A stretch of DNA of 64,000 nucleotides from VAXT01 sp035318925 (GTDB lineage: Bacteria; Actinomycetota; Thermoleophilia; Gaiellales; Gaiellaceae), in NCBI GenBank assembly GCA_035318925.1, contig DATHDS010000037.1:1-64000 (forward strand), written 5' to 3'. The stretch's first letter is position 1, and each line of letters starts with the position of its first letter. Shown here one piece after another: positions 6,845-14,608 of the stretch. The position numbers and the translations under genes are program-made. A model generated the notes under the pieces. The model was not told the DNA's origin. It searched no databases and saw only the letters and a list, made by a program, of their open reading frames with translations.

Positions 6845-8902
6845 CTGACGAGACCCCTTCCGACCGCGTTCGCCGAGCTCTCGGCTCCGCCGAGCTGGGC
6901 GCGCCCGCGGACGTTTCCCCGGCCCGAGCGGCTGGCGCGGGGCGTCGAGACGCTGCCCGGAGTGGGGCCGGCGGTCACCAAGAGGCTCGCGAAGCTCGGC
7001 CTCGAGACGATCGGCGACCTGCTCGCGCACCGGCCTTTCCGTTACGAGGCCGCCGCCGACGAGGTTCGGATCGCCGATCTCCTCGCCGGGGAGGAAGAGG
7101 TCGCCATCACGGGTGAGGTCGTCCGCACCTCGGTTCGGCGCCCGCGGCCCCGGTTGGCGATCGTCCAGGCGCGGATCGCGGACGACAGCGGCGAGATAAC
7201 GGCGGTCTGGTTCAACCAGGCGTGGCTCGTCGACAAGCTCCGGCCCGGCACGCGGGTGCGCCTCCGCGGACAGCTGAGGCGCAACGAGTTCAACGTCCGC
7301 TCCTACGACCTGAACGGCGCCACCGCAACGGCGGACTTCGCCCCGGTGTACCCGGCGAGCGAGGAGATCACGCCGAAGAAGCTGCGCGAGCTCGTCGGGA
7401 AAGCGCTTGCGCATGCTCGTGACGACCTCGACGCGCTGCCGGCCCGCCTCGGGGACACGATGCCGCTGCGTTCCGACGCGCTGACGGCCATCCATCGACC
7501 CCGGAGCCCCGAAGAGGCGGAGCGCGGCAGACGCCGGCTCGCCTTCGACGAGCTGCTCGTGCTGCAGGTCGGGCTCGCACGGCGCCGCCGCAGCCGCGAG
7601 CAGGAGCAGGCCCCGGCGCTCGGGAAGCCGGGCGAGCTCGTCTCCCGCTACCGAGCGGTACTTCCGTTCGAGCTCACGGCCCACCAGGAGCGCGCGATCG
7701 CGGAGATCGATGCCGATCTCGCCAGGCCGACGCCGATGGAGCGGCTCCTCCAGGGCGAGGTCGGCTCGGGCAAGACCGTCGTTGCGCTGTACGCGCTCCT
7801 GCGCGCCGTCGAGTCGGGGAAGAAGGGTGCGCTGATGGCGCCGACCGAGACGCTCGCGGAGCAGCACTTCCTCACGCTCGAGGAGCCGTGCCGCGAGCTC
7901 GGCGTCGACGTCGCGCTGCTCACGCGATCGGTCAAGGACGATCCGGCGCCTGCGCAGATCCTCGTCGGGACGCATGCGCTCATCCAAGAGGGCGTCGACC
8001 TGAGCGAGGTCGCGGTCGCCGTGGTCGACGAGCAGCACCGATTCGGAGTGGAGCAGCGTCGCGCGATCACGGGTGACCGCACACCACACGTCCTGCACAT
8101 GACCGCGACGCCCATTCCCCGCACGCTCGCACTCACCGTTTACGGAGACCTGTCGGTGAGCGAGATCGCGAAACCCCCCGCGAACCGCAAGCCTGTGAAG
8201 ACAGCCTGGGTGACGCACGACCGGTCGAGCGAGGCGTACAAGCGGCTCCGGAAGCACCTCGACGACGGTCGCCAGGCATACGTGGTGTGCCCGCTGATCG
8301 AGGAATCGGAGACGAGCCTGGCCCGCGCTGCCGAGCGTGAGGCCGAGCGCCTGCGGAAGGGCGAGCTGAAGGGCTACCGCGTCGGCTTGCTCCACGGAAG
8401 GCTACGACCTGTCGACCGGCGCGAGCTGATGGCGCAGTTCAAGGCGCGCGAGCTGGACGTGCTCGTCGCGACGACCGTGATCGAGGTCGGCGTCGACGTC
8501 CCGAACGCGACGATCATGATCGTCCAGGAGGCAGACCGCTTCGGCCTGGCGCAGCTCCACCAGCTGCGTGGCCGAGTGGGGAGGGGCGCCGAGCAGTCCT
8601 ATTGCCTCCTCGTCTCGCGCGCGAAGGAGGAGCTGACCGACTCGGCGCTCGCGCGCCTCGAAGCGCTCGTCGCCTCGAACGACGGCTTCGAGCTCGCTGA
8701 GCGAGACCTCGAGATCCGTGGCGAGGGCCAGCTCCTGGGCACGCGGCAGGCGGGCCTCTCGGATCTGCGCTTCACGCGCCTGCGCTCGGACCGGACGCTC
8801 CTCGAGCAGGCGCGTTCGGTCGCCGACGAGCTCGTCGACTACGAGGGCCCGCTGAACGACGAGGTGGAGCGCGTCTTCGCCGACCGCGATCTGCAGGCTT
8901 GA
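6845..8902 (+). CDS. recG: ATP-dependent DNA helicase RecG
   Basis: Branched-DNA helicase that remodels stalled forks and recombination intermediates. The wedge/OB domain comes first (GVGPAVTKRLAKLGLETIGDLL, then an OB fold to ~residue 190). Walker A reads GEVGSGKTV, the DEAD-type box is VDEQHRFG, and the helicase-C part has TTVIEVGVDVPNA and QLRGRVGRG. The conserved wedge segment begins upstream of GTG 6962, and the frame is open to CTG 6845, so CTG 6845 is given as the start (685 residues). GTG 6962 gives 646 residues and would clip the N-terminus. TATACT at 6829-6834 lies just upstream. rsmD follows after 3 bases. Confidence 0.9.
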   Translation: MTRPLPTAFAELSAPPSWARPRTFPRPERLARGVETLPGVGPAVTKRLAKLGLETIGDLLAHRPFRYEAAADEVRIADLLAGEEEVAITGEVVRTSVRRPRPRLAIVQARIADDSGEITAVWFNQAWLVDKLRPGTRVRLRGQLRRNEFNVRSYDLNGATATADFAPVYPASEEITPKKLRELVGKALAHARDDLDALPARLGDTMPLRSDALTAIHRPRSPEEAERGRRRLAFDELLVLQVGLARRRRSREQEQAPALGKPGELVSRYRAVLPFELTAHQERAIAEIDADLARPTPMERLLQGEVGSGKTVVALYALLRAVESGKKGALMAPTETLAEQHFLTLEEPCRELGVDVALLTRSVKDDPAPAQILVGTHALIQEGVDLSEVAVAVVDEQHRFGVEQRRAITGDRTPHVLHMTATPIPRTLALTVYGDLSVSEIAKPPANRKPVKTAWVTHDRSSEAYKRLRKHLDDGRQAYVVCPLIEESETSLARAAEREAERLRKGELKGYRVGLLHGRLRPVDRRELMAQFKARELDVLVATTVIEVGVDVPNATIMIVQEADRFGLAQLHQLRGRVGRGAEQSYCLLVSRAKEELTDSALARLEALVASNDGFELAERDLEIRGEGQLLGTRQAGLSDLRFTRLRSDRTLLEQARSVADELVDYEGPLNDEVERVFADRDLQA

Positions 8903-8905
8903 ATC

Positions 8906-9439
8906 GTGCGGATCATCGCGGGTAGCCGCAAGGGCTCGAGGATCTTCGCGCCGAAGGATGGGGCGCGGCCCACCGGCGACCGGGTGCGGGAGGCGGCGTT
9001 CAACCTGATCGGGCCCGTCGATGAGATGGCCGTGCTCGATCTCTTTGCCGGCTCGGGCGCGATGGGCCTCGAGGCCCTGTCTCGCGGGGCCGAGTCCGTG
9101 GTCTTCGTCGAGTCCGATCGCGACGCCCAGCGCGTCATCGAACGCAACCTGGAGAAGCTCGACCTGAAGGGGGCGAGGCTCGTCAAATCCGATGCGCGCC
9201 GCGCTCTCGCCGCCGAGTCTGCGGCGGGCAGGCGGTACGATCTCGTCCTCGTCGACCCGCCCTACCGGATGCTCGACTCCCTCCTGCCCACCCTGTCCAA
9301 GTACCTCCCGGCGCTCCTCGCCGAGGACGGCCTCGTCGTGGTCGAAAGCCCCGCCAAGGAGCAGCCGACGCTTCCTCTGGCCGAGCGGACGAGCCGCAAG
9401 TACGGCTCGGTGCGCGTGACGCTCTTCGAGGCTGGATGA
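8906..9439 (+). CDS. rsmD: 16S rRNA (guanine-966-N2)-methyltransferase RsmD
   Basis: A 177-residue SAM-dependent methyltransferase acting on G966 of 16S rRNA in the small subunit. It starts RIIAGSRKGSRI, then PTGDRVREAAFN. SAM-binding motif I is VLDLFAGSGAMGLEALSRGA, and the catalytic motif IV is LVDPPY. The length is that of the family. The GTG start lies three bases after the recG stop, so the two form an operon. rsmD-coaD neighbourhood is a common bacterial arrangement. Confidence 0.93.
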   Translation: MRIIAGSRKGSRIFAPKDGARPTGDRVREAAFNLIGPVDEMAVLDLFAGSGAMGLEALSRGAESVVFVESDRDAQRVIERNLEKLDLKGARLVKSDARRALAAESAAGRRYDLVLVDPPYRMLDSLLPTLSKYLPALLAEDGLVVVESPAKEQPTLPLAERTSRKYGSVRVTLFEAG

Positions 9440-9472
9440 GCGCTCCAAGGAGAATTGACTCCGCGTTCCTCG

Positions 9473-9591
9473 GGCGTCGCTGCGGGTGCGGGGCCGGAGG
9501 GCACAGTATTCGCAATACGGGCCCGGAGAGCACCGTGCCCGCAGCGGCGCCAGGCGGTGGCGGAGGGCGGCTCCGCCGCCCGGGAGCCGCC
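9473..9591. repeat. 79-nt imperfect palindrome plus a second GC hairpin upstream of coaD
   Basis: The outer arms 9473-9491 and 9533-9551 are complementary at about 16 of 19 positions, and the inner arms GTATT/AATAC flank CGC centred on 9512. A second stem, GGCGGCTCC/GGAGCCGCC, spans 9566-9591. The rsmD-coaD gap (9440-9608) holds nothing else except GAGGAG before the coaD ATG. This looks like a REP-type palindrome or a structured leader. Confidence 0.55.
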
Positions 9592-9608
9592 GCCGGCGAG
9601 GAGTGCGG

Positions 9609-10142
9609 ATGAGCCCCGACAAGGACCATCGCACGGCCCTCTGCCCGGGCAGCTACGACCCGGTCACGCTCGGCCACCTCGACGTCATCACACGTGCCGC
9701 CCAGATCTTCGACCGCGTCGTTGTCGGCGTCGTCCGGGAGCCGAGCCACAAGGAGACGATGTTCTCGGTCGAGGAACGCGTCGGCTTCCTCGAAGAGGCG
9801 CTCCGCGGCGAGGACAACGTCGAGGTCGACGTCTTCGCCGAGCTCGTCGTCGAGTTCGCGAAGCGCTGGGGCGCGCGGACGATGGTCAAGGGCCTGCGCG
9901 TGATCTCCGACTTCGAGTGGGAGTTCCAGATGCACCACCTCAACCGCACGCTCGCGCCGGACATCGAGACCGTCTACCTGATGTCGAATCCGCAGTACAG
10001 CTTCGTCTCCTCGAGCGGCGTCAAAGAGGTGGCGTCGTTCGGGGGCAACGTCGACGAGCTCGTGCCGCCGGCTGTCGCGCGCCGCTTCTCCGAGATGTTC
10101 CCGCAGGGCAAGCCCGGAGCCCCGGTCTCTCCGCAGGAATGA
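9609..10142 (+). CDS. coaD: Phosphopantetheine adenylyltransferase
   Basis: Penultimate step of coenzyme A synthesis: ATP + 4'-phosphopantetheine to dephospho-CoA. The 177-residue protein has the nucleotidyltransferase motif GSYDPVTLGH near the N-terminus (T/HxGH), a GLRVISDFEWEFQM stretch and the C-terminal SSSGVKEVA (ISSTxVKE-like). The first ~10 residues are a short extension. GAGGAG sits eight bases upstream of the ATG. The next gene overlaps its stop by ATGA. Confidence 0.94.
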   Translation: MSPDKDHRTALCPGSYDPVTLGHLDVITRAAQIFDRVVVGVVREPSHKETMFSVEERVGFLEEALRGEDNVEVDVFAELVVEFAKRWGARTMVKGLRVISDFEWEFQMHHLNRTLAPDIETVYLMSNPQYSFVSSSGVKEVASFGGNVDELVPPAVARRFSEMFPQGKPGAPVSPQE

Positions 10143-11035
10143 CCTTCGGCCGCCGCAGACTGTTCCTGATCGGAGGCGGCCTCGCCGCCCTCGTGGTCGT
10201 TGTCGTGGTCGTTGGGCTCGCGGTCGCCCGCAGCGGGAACGACAGCCCGCGCCTGCCCGGTCGGATCGCCGTGCGGGACGGCTGCGGGCTGCTCCACATG
10301 TGGCCCGACGGCACGGATCAGCGCAACATGTGCCTGAACAACATCTGGGCCGCCGTCAACCTCTCCTGGAACGGGAAGCACTTGGCCTGGGACACCCGCG
10401 CCCAGGGTCAGGAGATCCTGATCGGGTCATGGGACGGCTCCGGCGCTCACTCCGTGCCGGTTCCGCCAGGCACGACCGTCGATCCGAGCCTTTCACCCGA
10501 CGGGGACAAGGTCGCTTTTCTCCATTCAGCCCGCGACGACGGTCGTTACGACGTCTGGGTCGGCTCGACGTCGGCCGACGATGCGGAACAGCTGACCAAC
10601 ACGAGGAACGTGTCCACGGTCGCCTGGTCGCCCAAGGGGGATTGGATCGCGTATGTGAAGGGTTGGTCGCCGGACACGCTGGAGGGTCAGATCGCGCTCA
10701 TCCGGCCGAGCGGGAACGACGAGCGGAATCTTGTCGCAGGAGATGCGCCCGCCTGGGCACCGAGCGGCAAGGAGCTGGCCTACTTCCACGACGGAGGTAT
10801 CTGGACGGTCGCGCGCGACGGCTCCGACCCGCGACTGATCGTTCGCGACGGCCACGCGCCGGCCTGGTCGCGCGACGGGAAGCAGATCGCCTTCCTGAGG
10901 GCCGAGAAGTGCGGCAAGCCGGTCTGCAAGGAACGCGTTGAGCTCGTCGTCGTGGACGGCTCGGGCCTGCGGACGGTCGGTCCGAAGTTCTCCGACCCGA
11001 GCCAAGTGCTCTGGCTGCCCGACCCGAACGAATAG
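10139..11035 (+). CDS. Membrane-anchored TolB/PD40-like beta-propeller protein
   Basis: A 298-residue protein with an N-terminal basic stretch and one strongly hydrophobic helix (~7-26, rich in Val), then repeated beta-propeller blades of the PD40/WD40 type: DPSLSPDGDKVAFL, TVAWSPKGDWIAYV, APAWAPSGKELAYF and APAWSRDGKQIAFL. The likely place is the outer face of the membrane. Two Cys pairs (DGCGL/NMC and KCGKPVC) may form disulfides. It overlaps coaD by ATGA, which suggests translational coupling. The role is unknown. Confidence 0.75.
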   Translation: MTFGRRRLFLIGGGLAALVVVVVVVGLAVARSGNDSPRLPGRIAVRDGCGLLHMWPDGTDQRNMCLNNIWAAVNLSWNGKHLAWDTRAQGQEILIGSWDGSGAHSVPVPPGTTVDPSLSPDGDKVAFLHSARDDGRYDVWVGSTSADDAEQLTNTRNVSTVAWSPKGDWIAYVKGWSPDTLEGQIALIRPSGNDERNLVAGDAPAWAPSGKELAYFHDGGIWTVARDGSDPRLIVRDGHAPAWSRDGKQIAFLRAEKCGKPVCKERVELVVVDGSGLRTVGPKFSDPSQVLWLPDPNE

Positions 11036-11071
11036 TGGTTCCTCCCACCGACCGATTAGACTGAGAACCCC

Positions 11072-11578
11072 ATGGATGTCCTAGTTCTCATCGACAAGCT
11101 CGACGACCTCGTCCACAACGCGAAGGCCGTCCCCCTGACCGACCAGGTCCGGATCGACCGCGAGGAGATCTACGAGATCCTCGACCAGATGCGGGCGACG
11201 ATCCCCGAGGAGATCAAGCAGGCGCGCTGGATCGTCAAGGAACGGCAGGAGATGCTCGCCGAGGCGAAGCGCGAGTGCGACCGGCTGCTCGGAGAGGCAC
11301 GCGAGCACGCCACCCGTGAGGCTTCTCAGACAGAGATCGTCAAGCTCGCCGAACGCCAGGCGCAGGACATTCTCGAGGACGCCCGGCGCCAGGCCCGGGA
11401 GACGAGGCTCGAGATGGAGGACTGGGCCGACTCGATCTTGTCAACTCTCGAGGTCAACCTCGAGAAGTTCCTCGGCGCGGTCAAGCGCGGCCGCGAGCGG
11501 CTGCACGAGCGCTCGCAGGAGACGGTCGTCGCCGGTGTCGGCGCCCCCGGCTCCGACAACGAAGAGCCTCCCTACTAG
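11072..11578 (+). CDS. Coiled-coil protein of the DivIVA/ATP-synthase-b-like type
   Basis: A 168-residue, highly charged helical protein: MDVLVLIDKLDDLVHNAKAV, then a long coiled coil (~55-150). Actinobacteria commonly carry such a gene between coaD and DUF177, usually annotated as DivIVA-like or ATP synthase F0 b-like; no membrane helix is visible here. TAGACT lies nine bases upstream of the ATG. A role in cell-pole or division scaffolding is inference from family labels. Confidence 0.7.
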   Translation: MDVLVLIDKLDDLVHNAKAVPLTDQVRIDREEIYEILDQMRATIPEEIKQARWIVKERQEMLAEAKRECDRLLGEAREHATREASQTEIVKLAERQAQDILEDARRQARETRLEMEDWADSILSTLEVNLEKFLGAVKRGRERLHERSQETVVAGVGAPGSDNEEPPY

Positions 11579-11738
11579 GGAGGGTTTGGCGAAACATGGC
11601 CTGAGCCGCCGGGCCGCGCTGCTCGCCCCGAGGCCGGGTCCCCAGTCGCCCCGATAGTGACTATCGGGGCTCCTTGCGTCCGCGGCTTCGGAACGAGCAT
11701 CGCACCCCGGCGACGAGCAACGTTCCGCCAAACCCTCC
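11579..11738. repeat. 160-nt palindromic element, copy A
   Basis: It begins on the base after the TAG stop of the coiled-coil gene. The terminal arms GGAGGGTTTGGCG and CGCCAAACCCTCC are perfect inverted repeats. The central stem is GCCCCGATAG-TGA-CTATCGGGGC. A second copy at 32927-33087 has the same outer arms and flanks but a completely different central stem. It ends 7 bases before the -10 of DUF177. This is a dispersed structured repeat; no ORF is kept in this copy (ATG-GCC-TGA). Confidence 0.85.
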
Positions 11739-11745
11739 CCATCGC

Positions 11746-11757
11746 TACCCTGGCTGG
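11746..11757 (+). promoter_or_regulatory. Leaderless promoter of the DUF177 gene
   Basis: TACCCT at 11746-11751 is followed by six bases and then the ATG at 11758, so transcription would start at or next to the start codon. No convincing -35 was seen; the right arm of palindromic copy A occupies that position. Confidence 0.5.
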
Positions 11758-12267
11758 ATGACCACCAGCTTCAGCTTGCGCTCGCTGCGCCTGAGGCCGG
11801 GCGAGGAGCACAGGGACGAGCAGGAAGTCGCGCTCGAGCCCATCTGGCTAGGCGGCCAGCGCTACCTACCCGTCCTGGACAAGGTGCTAGGCGAGCTCGT
11901 CGTCAGCAAGGCCACTAGCGGCACCGTCTTCGAGCTGCGTTTCCAGACGCGGCTGCATGGGCCCTGTTACCGCTGCCTGGCCGACGCGGTTGTCGAGATC
12001 GACATCGCGGGCCGCGAGTATCAGGCGACGAGCCCGGACACGGACGAGCTGCGGACGCCGTACCTCGAGAACGACCAGCTCGACCTCTCCGCCTGGGCGC
12101 GGGATGCGCTCGTGCTCGCCCTCCCGGACAAGATCCTCTGCCGGCCCGACTGCGCCGGCCTCTGCCCCGTCTGCGGCCGCGACCTGAACGCGGAGCCGCA
12201 CGAGCACGAGGACGAGCAGCCCGACTCGCGCTGGGCCGCCCTCGCCGACCTGAAGGACCAGCTCTAA
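11758..12267 (+). CDS. DUF177/YceD family protein
   Basis: A 169-residue homologue of YceD, the conserved partner gene of rpmF in bacteria, implicated in 23S rRNA/50S maturation. It shows the family's CYRCL cysteine pair mid-protein and the C-terminal zinc-type cluster CRPDCAGLCPVCGRDL, followed by an acidic tail. It lies 185 bases upstream of rpmF with hairpins between. Start ATG 11758 has a -10-like TACCCT six bases away and no Shine-Dalgarno, which indicates a leaderless message. Confidence 0.88.
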   Translation: MTTSFSLRSLRLRPGEEHRDEQEVALEPIWLGGQRYLPVLDKVLGELVVSKATSGTVFELRFQTRLHGPCYRCLADAVVEIDIAGREYQATSPDTDELRTPYLENDQLDLSAWARDALVLALPDKILCRPDCAGLCPVCGRDLNAEPHEHEDEQPDSRWAALADLKDQL

Positions 12268-12343
12268 CCCGTTAAGCCCGAGAAAGCATCGATCGCGGGA
12301 ACGGTGGGCCGGTTGAACGGGCGTTCGCCGCTATCTGTGCTTT

Positions 12344-12424
12344 GAGTCGCGCACAGTGCGAAGCACTTTGCGCGAGTCCCGGGCCCGTGGCCCGGGACCA
12401 CCCCCGGGCCCGTGGCCCGGGACC
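12344..12424. repeat. Three consecutive hairpins upstream of rpmF
   Basis: Stem 1: 12344-12359 pairs with 12363-12378 (14 of 16 bases, GAA loop). Stems 2 and 3: two direct copies of CCCGGGCCCGTGGCCCGGGAC (12378-12398 and 12403-12423), each folding as CCCGGGCC-CGT-GGCCCGGG. They end 11 bases before the TATACT -10 of rpmF (12435-12440). Possible uses are termination of DUF177 transcripts or processing; no T-run follows. Confidence 0.6.
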
Positions 12425-12452
12425 ATGCGGTGGCTATACTGGCCGACCGGTC

Positions 12453-12641
12453 ATGGCAGTTCCCAAGCGCAGACAGACAAGCGCCCGCCGCGACAAGCGG
12501 AGGGCGACGCATCGCCTGAAGGCACCCCGCGTCAACGAGTGCCCGGTCTGCCACCAGCCGAAGCGGCCGCATCGTGTGTGCCCCACGTGCAAGACGTACC
12601 GGGGCCGCGAAGTCGAGCCGCTCCGCACGCCGGCGCCGTAG
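12453..12641 (+). CDS. rpmF: Large-subunit ribosomal protein bL32
   Basis: A 62-residue basic protein with the bL32 start AVPKRRQTSARRDKRRATH and a zinc-binding pair of CxxC motifs (CPVC and CPTC). TATACT at 12435-12440 is a -10 element 12 bases before the ATG. plsX follows within 8 bases, the standard rpmF-plsX-acpP arrangement linking ribosome and lipid synthesis. Confidence 0.95.
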   Translation: MAVPKRRQTSARRDKRRATHRLKAPRVNECPVCHQPKRPHRVCPTCKTYRGREVEPLRTPAP

Positions 12642-12648
12642 GCCCGAA

Positions 12649-13662
12649 ATGACCTCTCCCGTTCGTGTGGCGGTCGACGCAATGGGCGGCGACCGGGGCC
12701 CGGACGAAATCGTCGCAGGCGCGCTCGAGGCTTCGTCGGCCTCGATTCAGCCCATCCTCTACGGCCCGTCCGGTCTCGACACGCAGGGTCTCCCGCTCGT
12801 GGAGGCGGCGGACACGATCGCCATGCACGAGAAGCCGGTCGAGGCAGTGCGGGCCAAGCCCGACAGCTCGCTCGTCGCCGCGTGCCGGTCCGTGGGCGAG
12901 GGAGAAGCCGACGCGGTCGTCTCCGCCGGAAACACGGGAGCGATGCTCGCCGCATCCCTCTTCTACATCCGGCGCCTCCCCGAGGTCGACCGCCCAGCGA
13001 TCGCCGTCGTCATTCCGACCCGGGAGGGCCCGTCGGTCCTCCTCGACTCGGGCGCGAACGCGGACGCACGCCCGGAGCACCTGCTCCAGTTCGCCCAGAT
13101 GGGCTCGATGTTCGCCGAGGAGATGCTCGAGATCCCGAGCCCGGACGTGCGGCTCCTTTCGATCGGCGAGGAGCCCGAGAAGGGCAACCAGCTCACGCTC
13201 GATGCACACGCCCTGCTTGCCGCGAGCGATCTTCGCTTCGGCGGAAACGTCGAGAGCCGTCACCTCCTGAGCAACGCCGGCAAGGTCGTCGTCTGTGACG
13301 GGTTCACAGGCAACATCTGCCTGAAGCTCCTCGAGGGCACGATCATGACCCTGCTGGAAGGGCTTCGGGACGAGATCCGCTCGTCGACCCGCGGGAAGAT
13401 CGGGGGCCTGCTGATCAGGCCCGCGGCACGTCAGCTGCGTGAGCGGCTCGACCCCGACACGTACGGAGGCGCCTACCTCCTCGGCCTGCGCGGGCTGGCC
13501 GTGATCGCGCATGGAAACTCGTCTCGCACAGCGATCGCGAACGCGATTCGCCTGGCCGCGCGGGGTGTCGAGCACCGTCTCGTCGAACGGCTGTCGGAGC
13601 GGCTCGGCACGACCGTGTTAGCATCGGCGCGCCCCGAGACCACGAGTCCCCAAGCGAGGTGA
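12649..13662 (+). CDS. plsX: Phosphate acyltransferase PlsX
   Basis: It makes acyl-phosphate from acyl-ACP for membrane phospholipid synthesis; a peripheral membrane enzyme. The 337-residue protein starts VRVAVDAMGGDRGPDEIV, has VSAGNTGAMLA in the middle and DGFTGNICLKLLEG in the C-terminal half, all PlsX signatures. ATG 12649 lies just after rpmF. The acpP gene starts one base after its stop, so enzyme and acyl-carrier partner are co-expressed. Confidence 0.95.
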   Translation: MTSPVRVAVDAMGGDRGPDEIVAGALEASSASIQPILYGPSGLDTQGLPLVEAADTIAMHEKPVEAVRAKPDSSLVAACRSVGEGEADAVVSAGNTGAMLAASLFYIRRLPEVDRPAIAVVIPTREGPSVLLDSGANADARPEHLLQFAQMGSMFAEEMLEIPSPDVRLLSIGEEPEKGNQLTLDAHALLAASDLRFGGNVESRHLLSNAGKVVVCDGFTGNICLKLLEGTIMTLLEGLRDEIRSSTRGKIGGLLIRPAARQLRERLDPDTYGGAYLLGLRGLAVIAHGNSSRTAIANAIRLAARGVEHRLVERLSERLGTTVLASARPETTSPQAR

Positions 13663-13663
13663 A

Positions 13664-13909
13664 ATGGCCGCGACCCGCGAGGAAGTGTACGAGCGAGTAA
13701 AAGACGTTCTGAGCGAGCAGCTCGGAGTCGAGGAAGCCGACATCAACGACGAAGCGTCCTTCCAGGAAGACCTCGAGGCGGACTCCCTCGACCTCGTCGA
13801 GCTGATCATGGAGCTCGAGGATCAATTCGGGATCAAGATCTCCGACGAGGACGCCCAGAAGATCCAGACCGTGGGTCAGGCCGTCGACTACGTCACCTCG
13901 CACCAGTAA
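13664..13909 (+). CDS. acpP: Acyl carrier protein
   Basis: An 81-residue acidic helical protein carrying the phosphopantetheine attachment Ser in EADSLDLVELIMELE. It carries acyl chains for fatty-acid and phospholipid synthesis in the cytosol. It lies between plsX and rnc. CGAGGTGA just before the ATG supplies a ribosome site inside the end of plsX. Confidence 0.96.
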   Translation: MAATREEVYERVKDVLSEQLGVEEADINDEASFQEDLEADSLDLVELIMELEDQFGIKISDEDAQKIQTVGQAVDYVTSHQ

Positions 13910-13925
13910 CGCCACCCTCGAGCGC

Positions 13926-14576
13926 CTGATCGACGCGCTCCCCGCGGAGCGGCTGGACAACGTCTTCACACACACCTCGTGGGCGCCCGACCGCGGGTCG
14001 TCGTACGAACGCCTGGAGTTCCTCGGCGACAGCGTCCTCGAGCTCGCAATCGCCCGTGAGCTGTACGAGCGCTTCCCGGACTACTCGGAAGGAGAGCTCG
14101 CGAAGATCCGGTCGCACGTCGTCTCGAGAGCGAGTTGTGCCGTGGTCGCGCGCGAGCTCGGCCTCGGCACGCAAATGGCCGAGCAGGTCCTCGACGTGCC
14201 TCAGGAAGAGCTGGACCGGCTTTCGGAAAACCAGAACGTGCTGGCGGCTCTCCTCGAGGCAGCCCTCGGAGCGCTCTTCCTGGAGCACGGCTTCGAGAAG
14301 ATCGAGGACGTGATCGTGGCCGCCTTCGCCGGGCGCATCGAGTACGCACGCACGACGTACGTCGATCATAAGACCGAGCTTCAGGAGGCGGTCGCGCGCC
14401 TCGGGCTCTCCGTGACGTACACGGTGCTCGACGTCGACGGGCCGCCGCACGCCAGGACGTTCACCTGCGCCGCGGTCATCGACGGCGACGAGGCCGGCTT
14501 CGGCAAGGGGCCGTCGAAGAAGGTCGCCGAGCAGGAAGCCGCCCGCGAGGCGCTCGCGAAGCTCTCCGCCTCCTAG
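13926..14576 (+). CDS. rnc: Ribonuclease III
   Basis: Double-stranded RNA endonuclease for rRNA and mRNA processing. The RNase III signature ERLEFLGDSVLELAIA is near residue 35, with SEGELAKIRSHVVS after it. The catalytic Asp and Glu positions are present (LGDSVLE; AALGALFLEHG). The dsRNA-binding domain (DHKTELQEAV ... KKVAEQEAAREAL) covers the last ~70 residues. No ATG, GTG or TTG precedes the conserved N-terminus in this frame. CTG 13926, 16 bases after acpP, is the only sensible start; GTG 14142 would delete the catalytic signature. Confidence 0.9.
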   Translation: MIDALPAERLDNVFTHTSWAPDRGSSYERLEFLGDSVLELAIARELYERFPDYSEGELAKIRSHVVSRASCAVVARELGLGTQMAEQVLDVPQEELDRLSENQNVLAALLEAALGALFLEHGFEKIEDVIVAAFAGRIEYARTTYVDHKTELQEAVARLGLSVTYTVLDVDGPPHARTFTCAAVIDGDEAGFGKGPSKKVAEQEAAREALAKLSAS

Positions 14577-14596
14577 TTTCTCATCCTGAAGAGAGG

Positions 14597-14608
14597 TACC
14601 GTGGCTTC
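14597..14608 (+). promoter_or_regulatory. Leaderless promoter of the first collagen-like gene
   Basis: TACCGT at 14597-14602 is followed by GGCTTC and the ATG at 14609. This repeats the TAnnnT-N6-start pattern seen elsewhere in the window. Confidence 0.4.
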
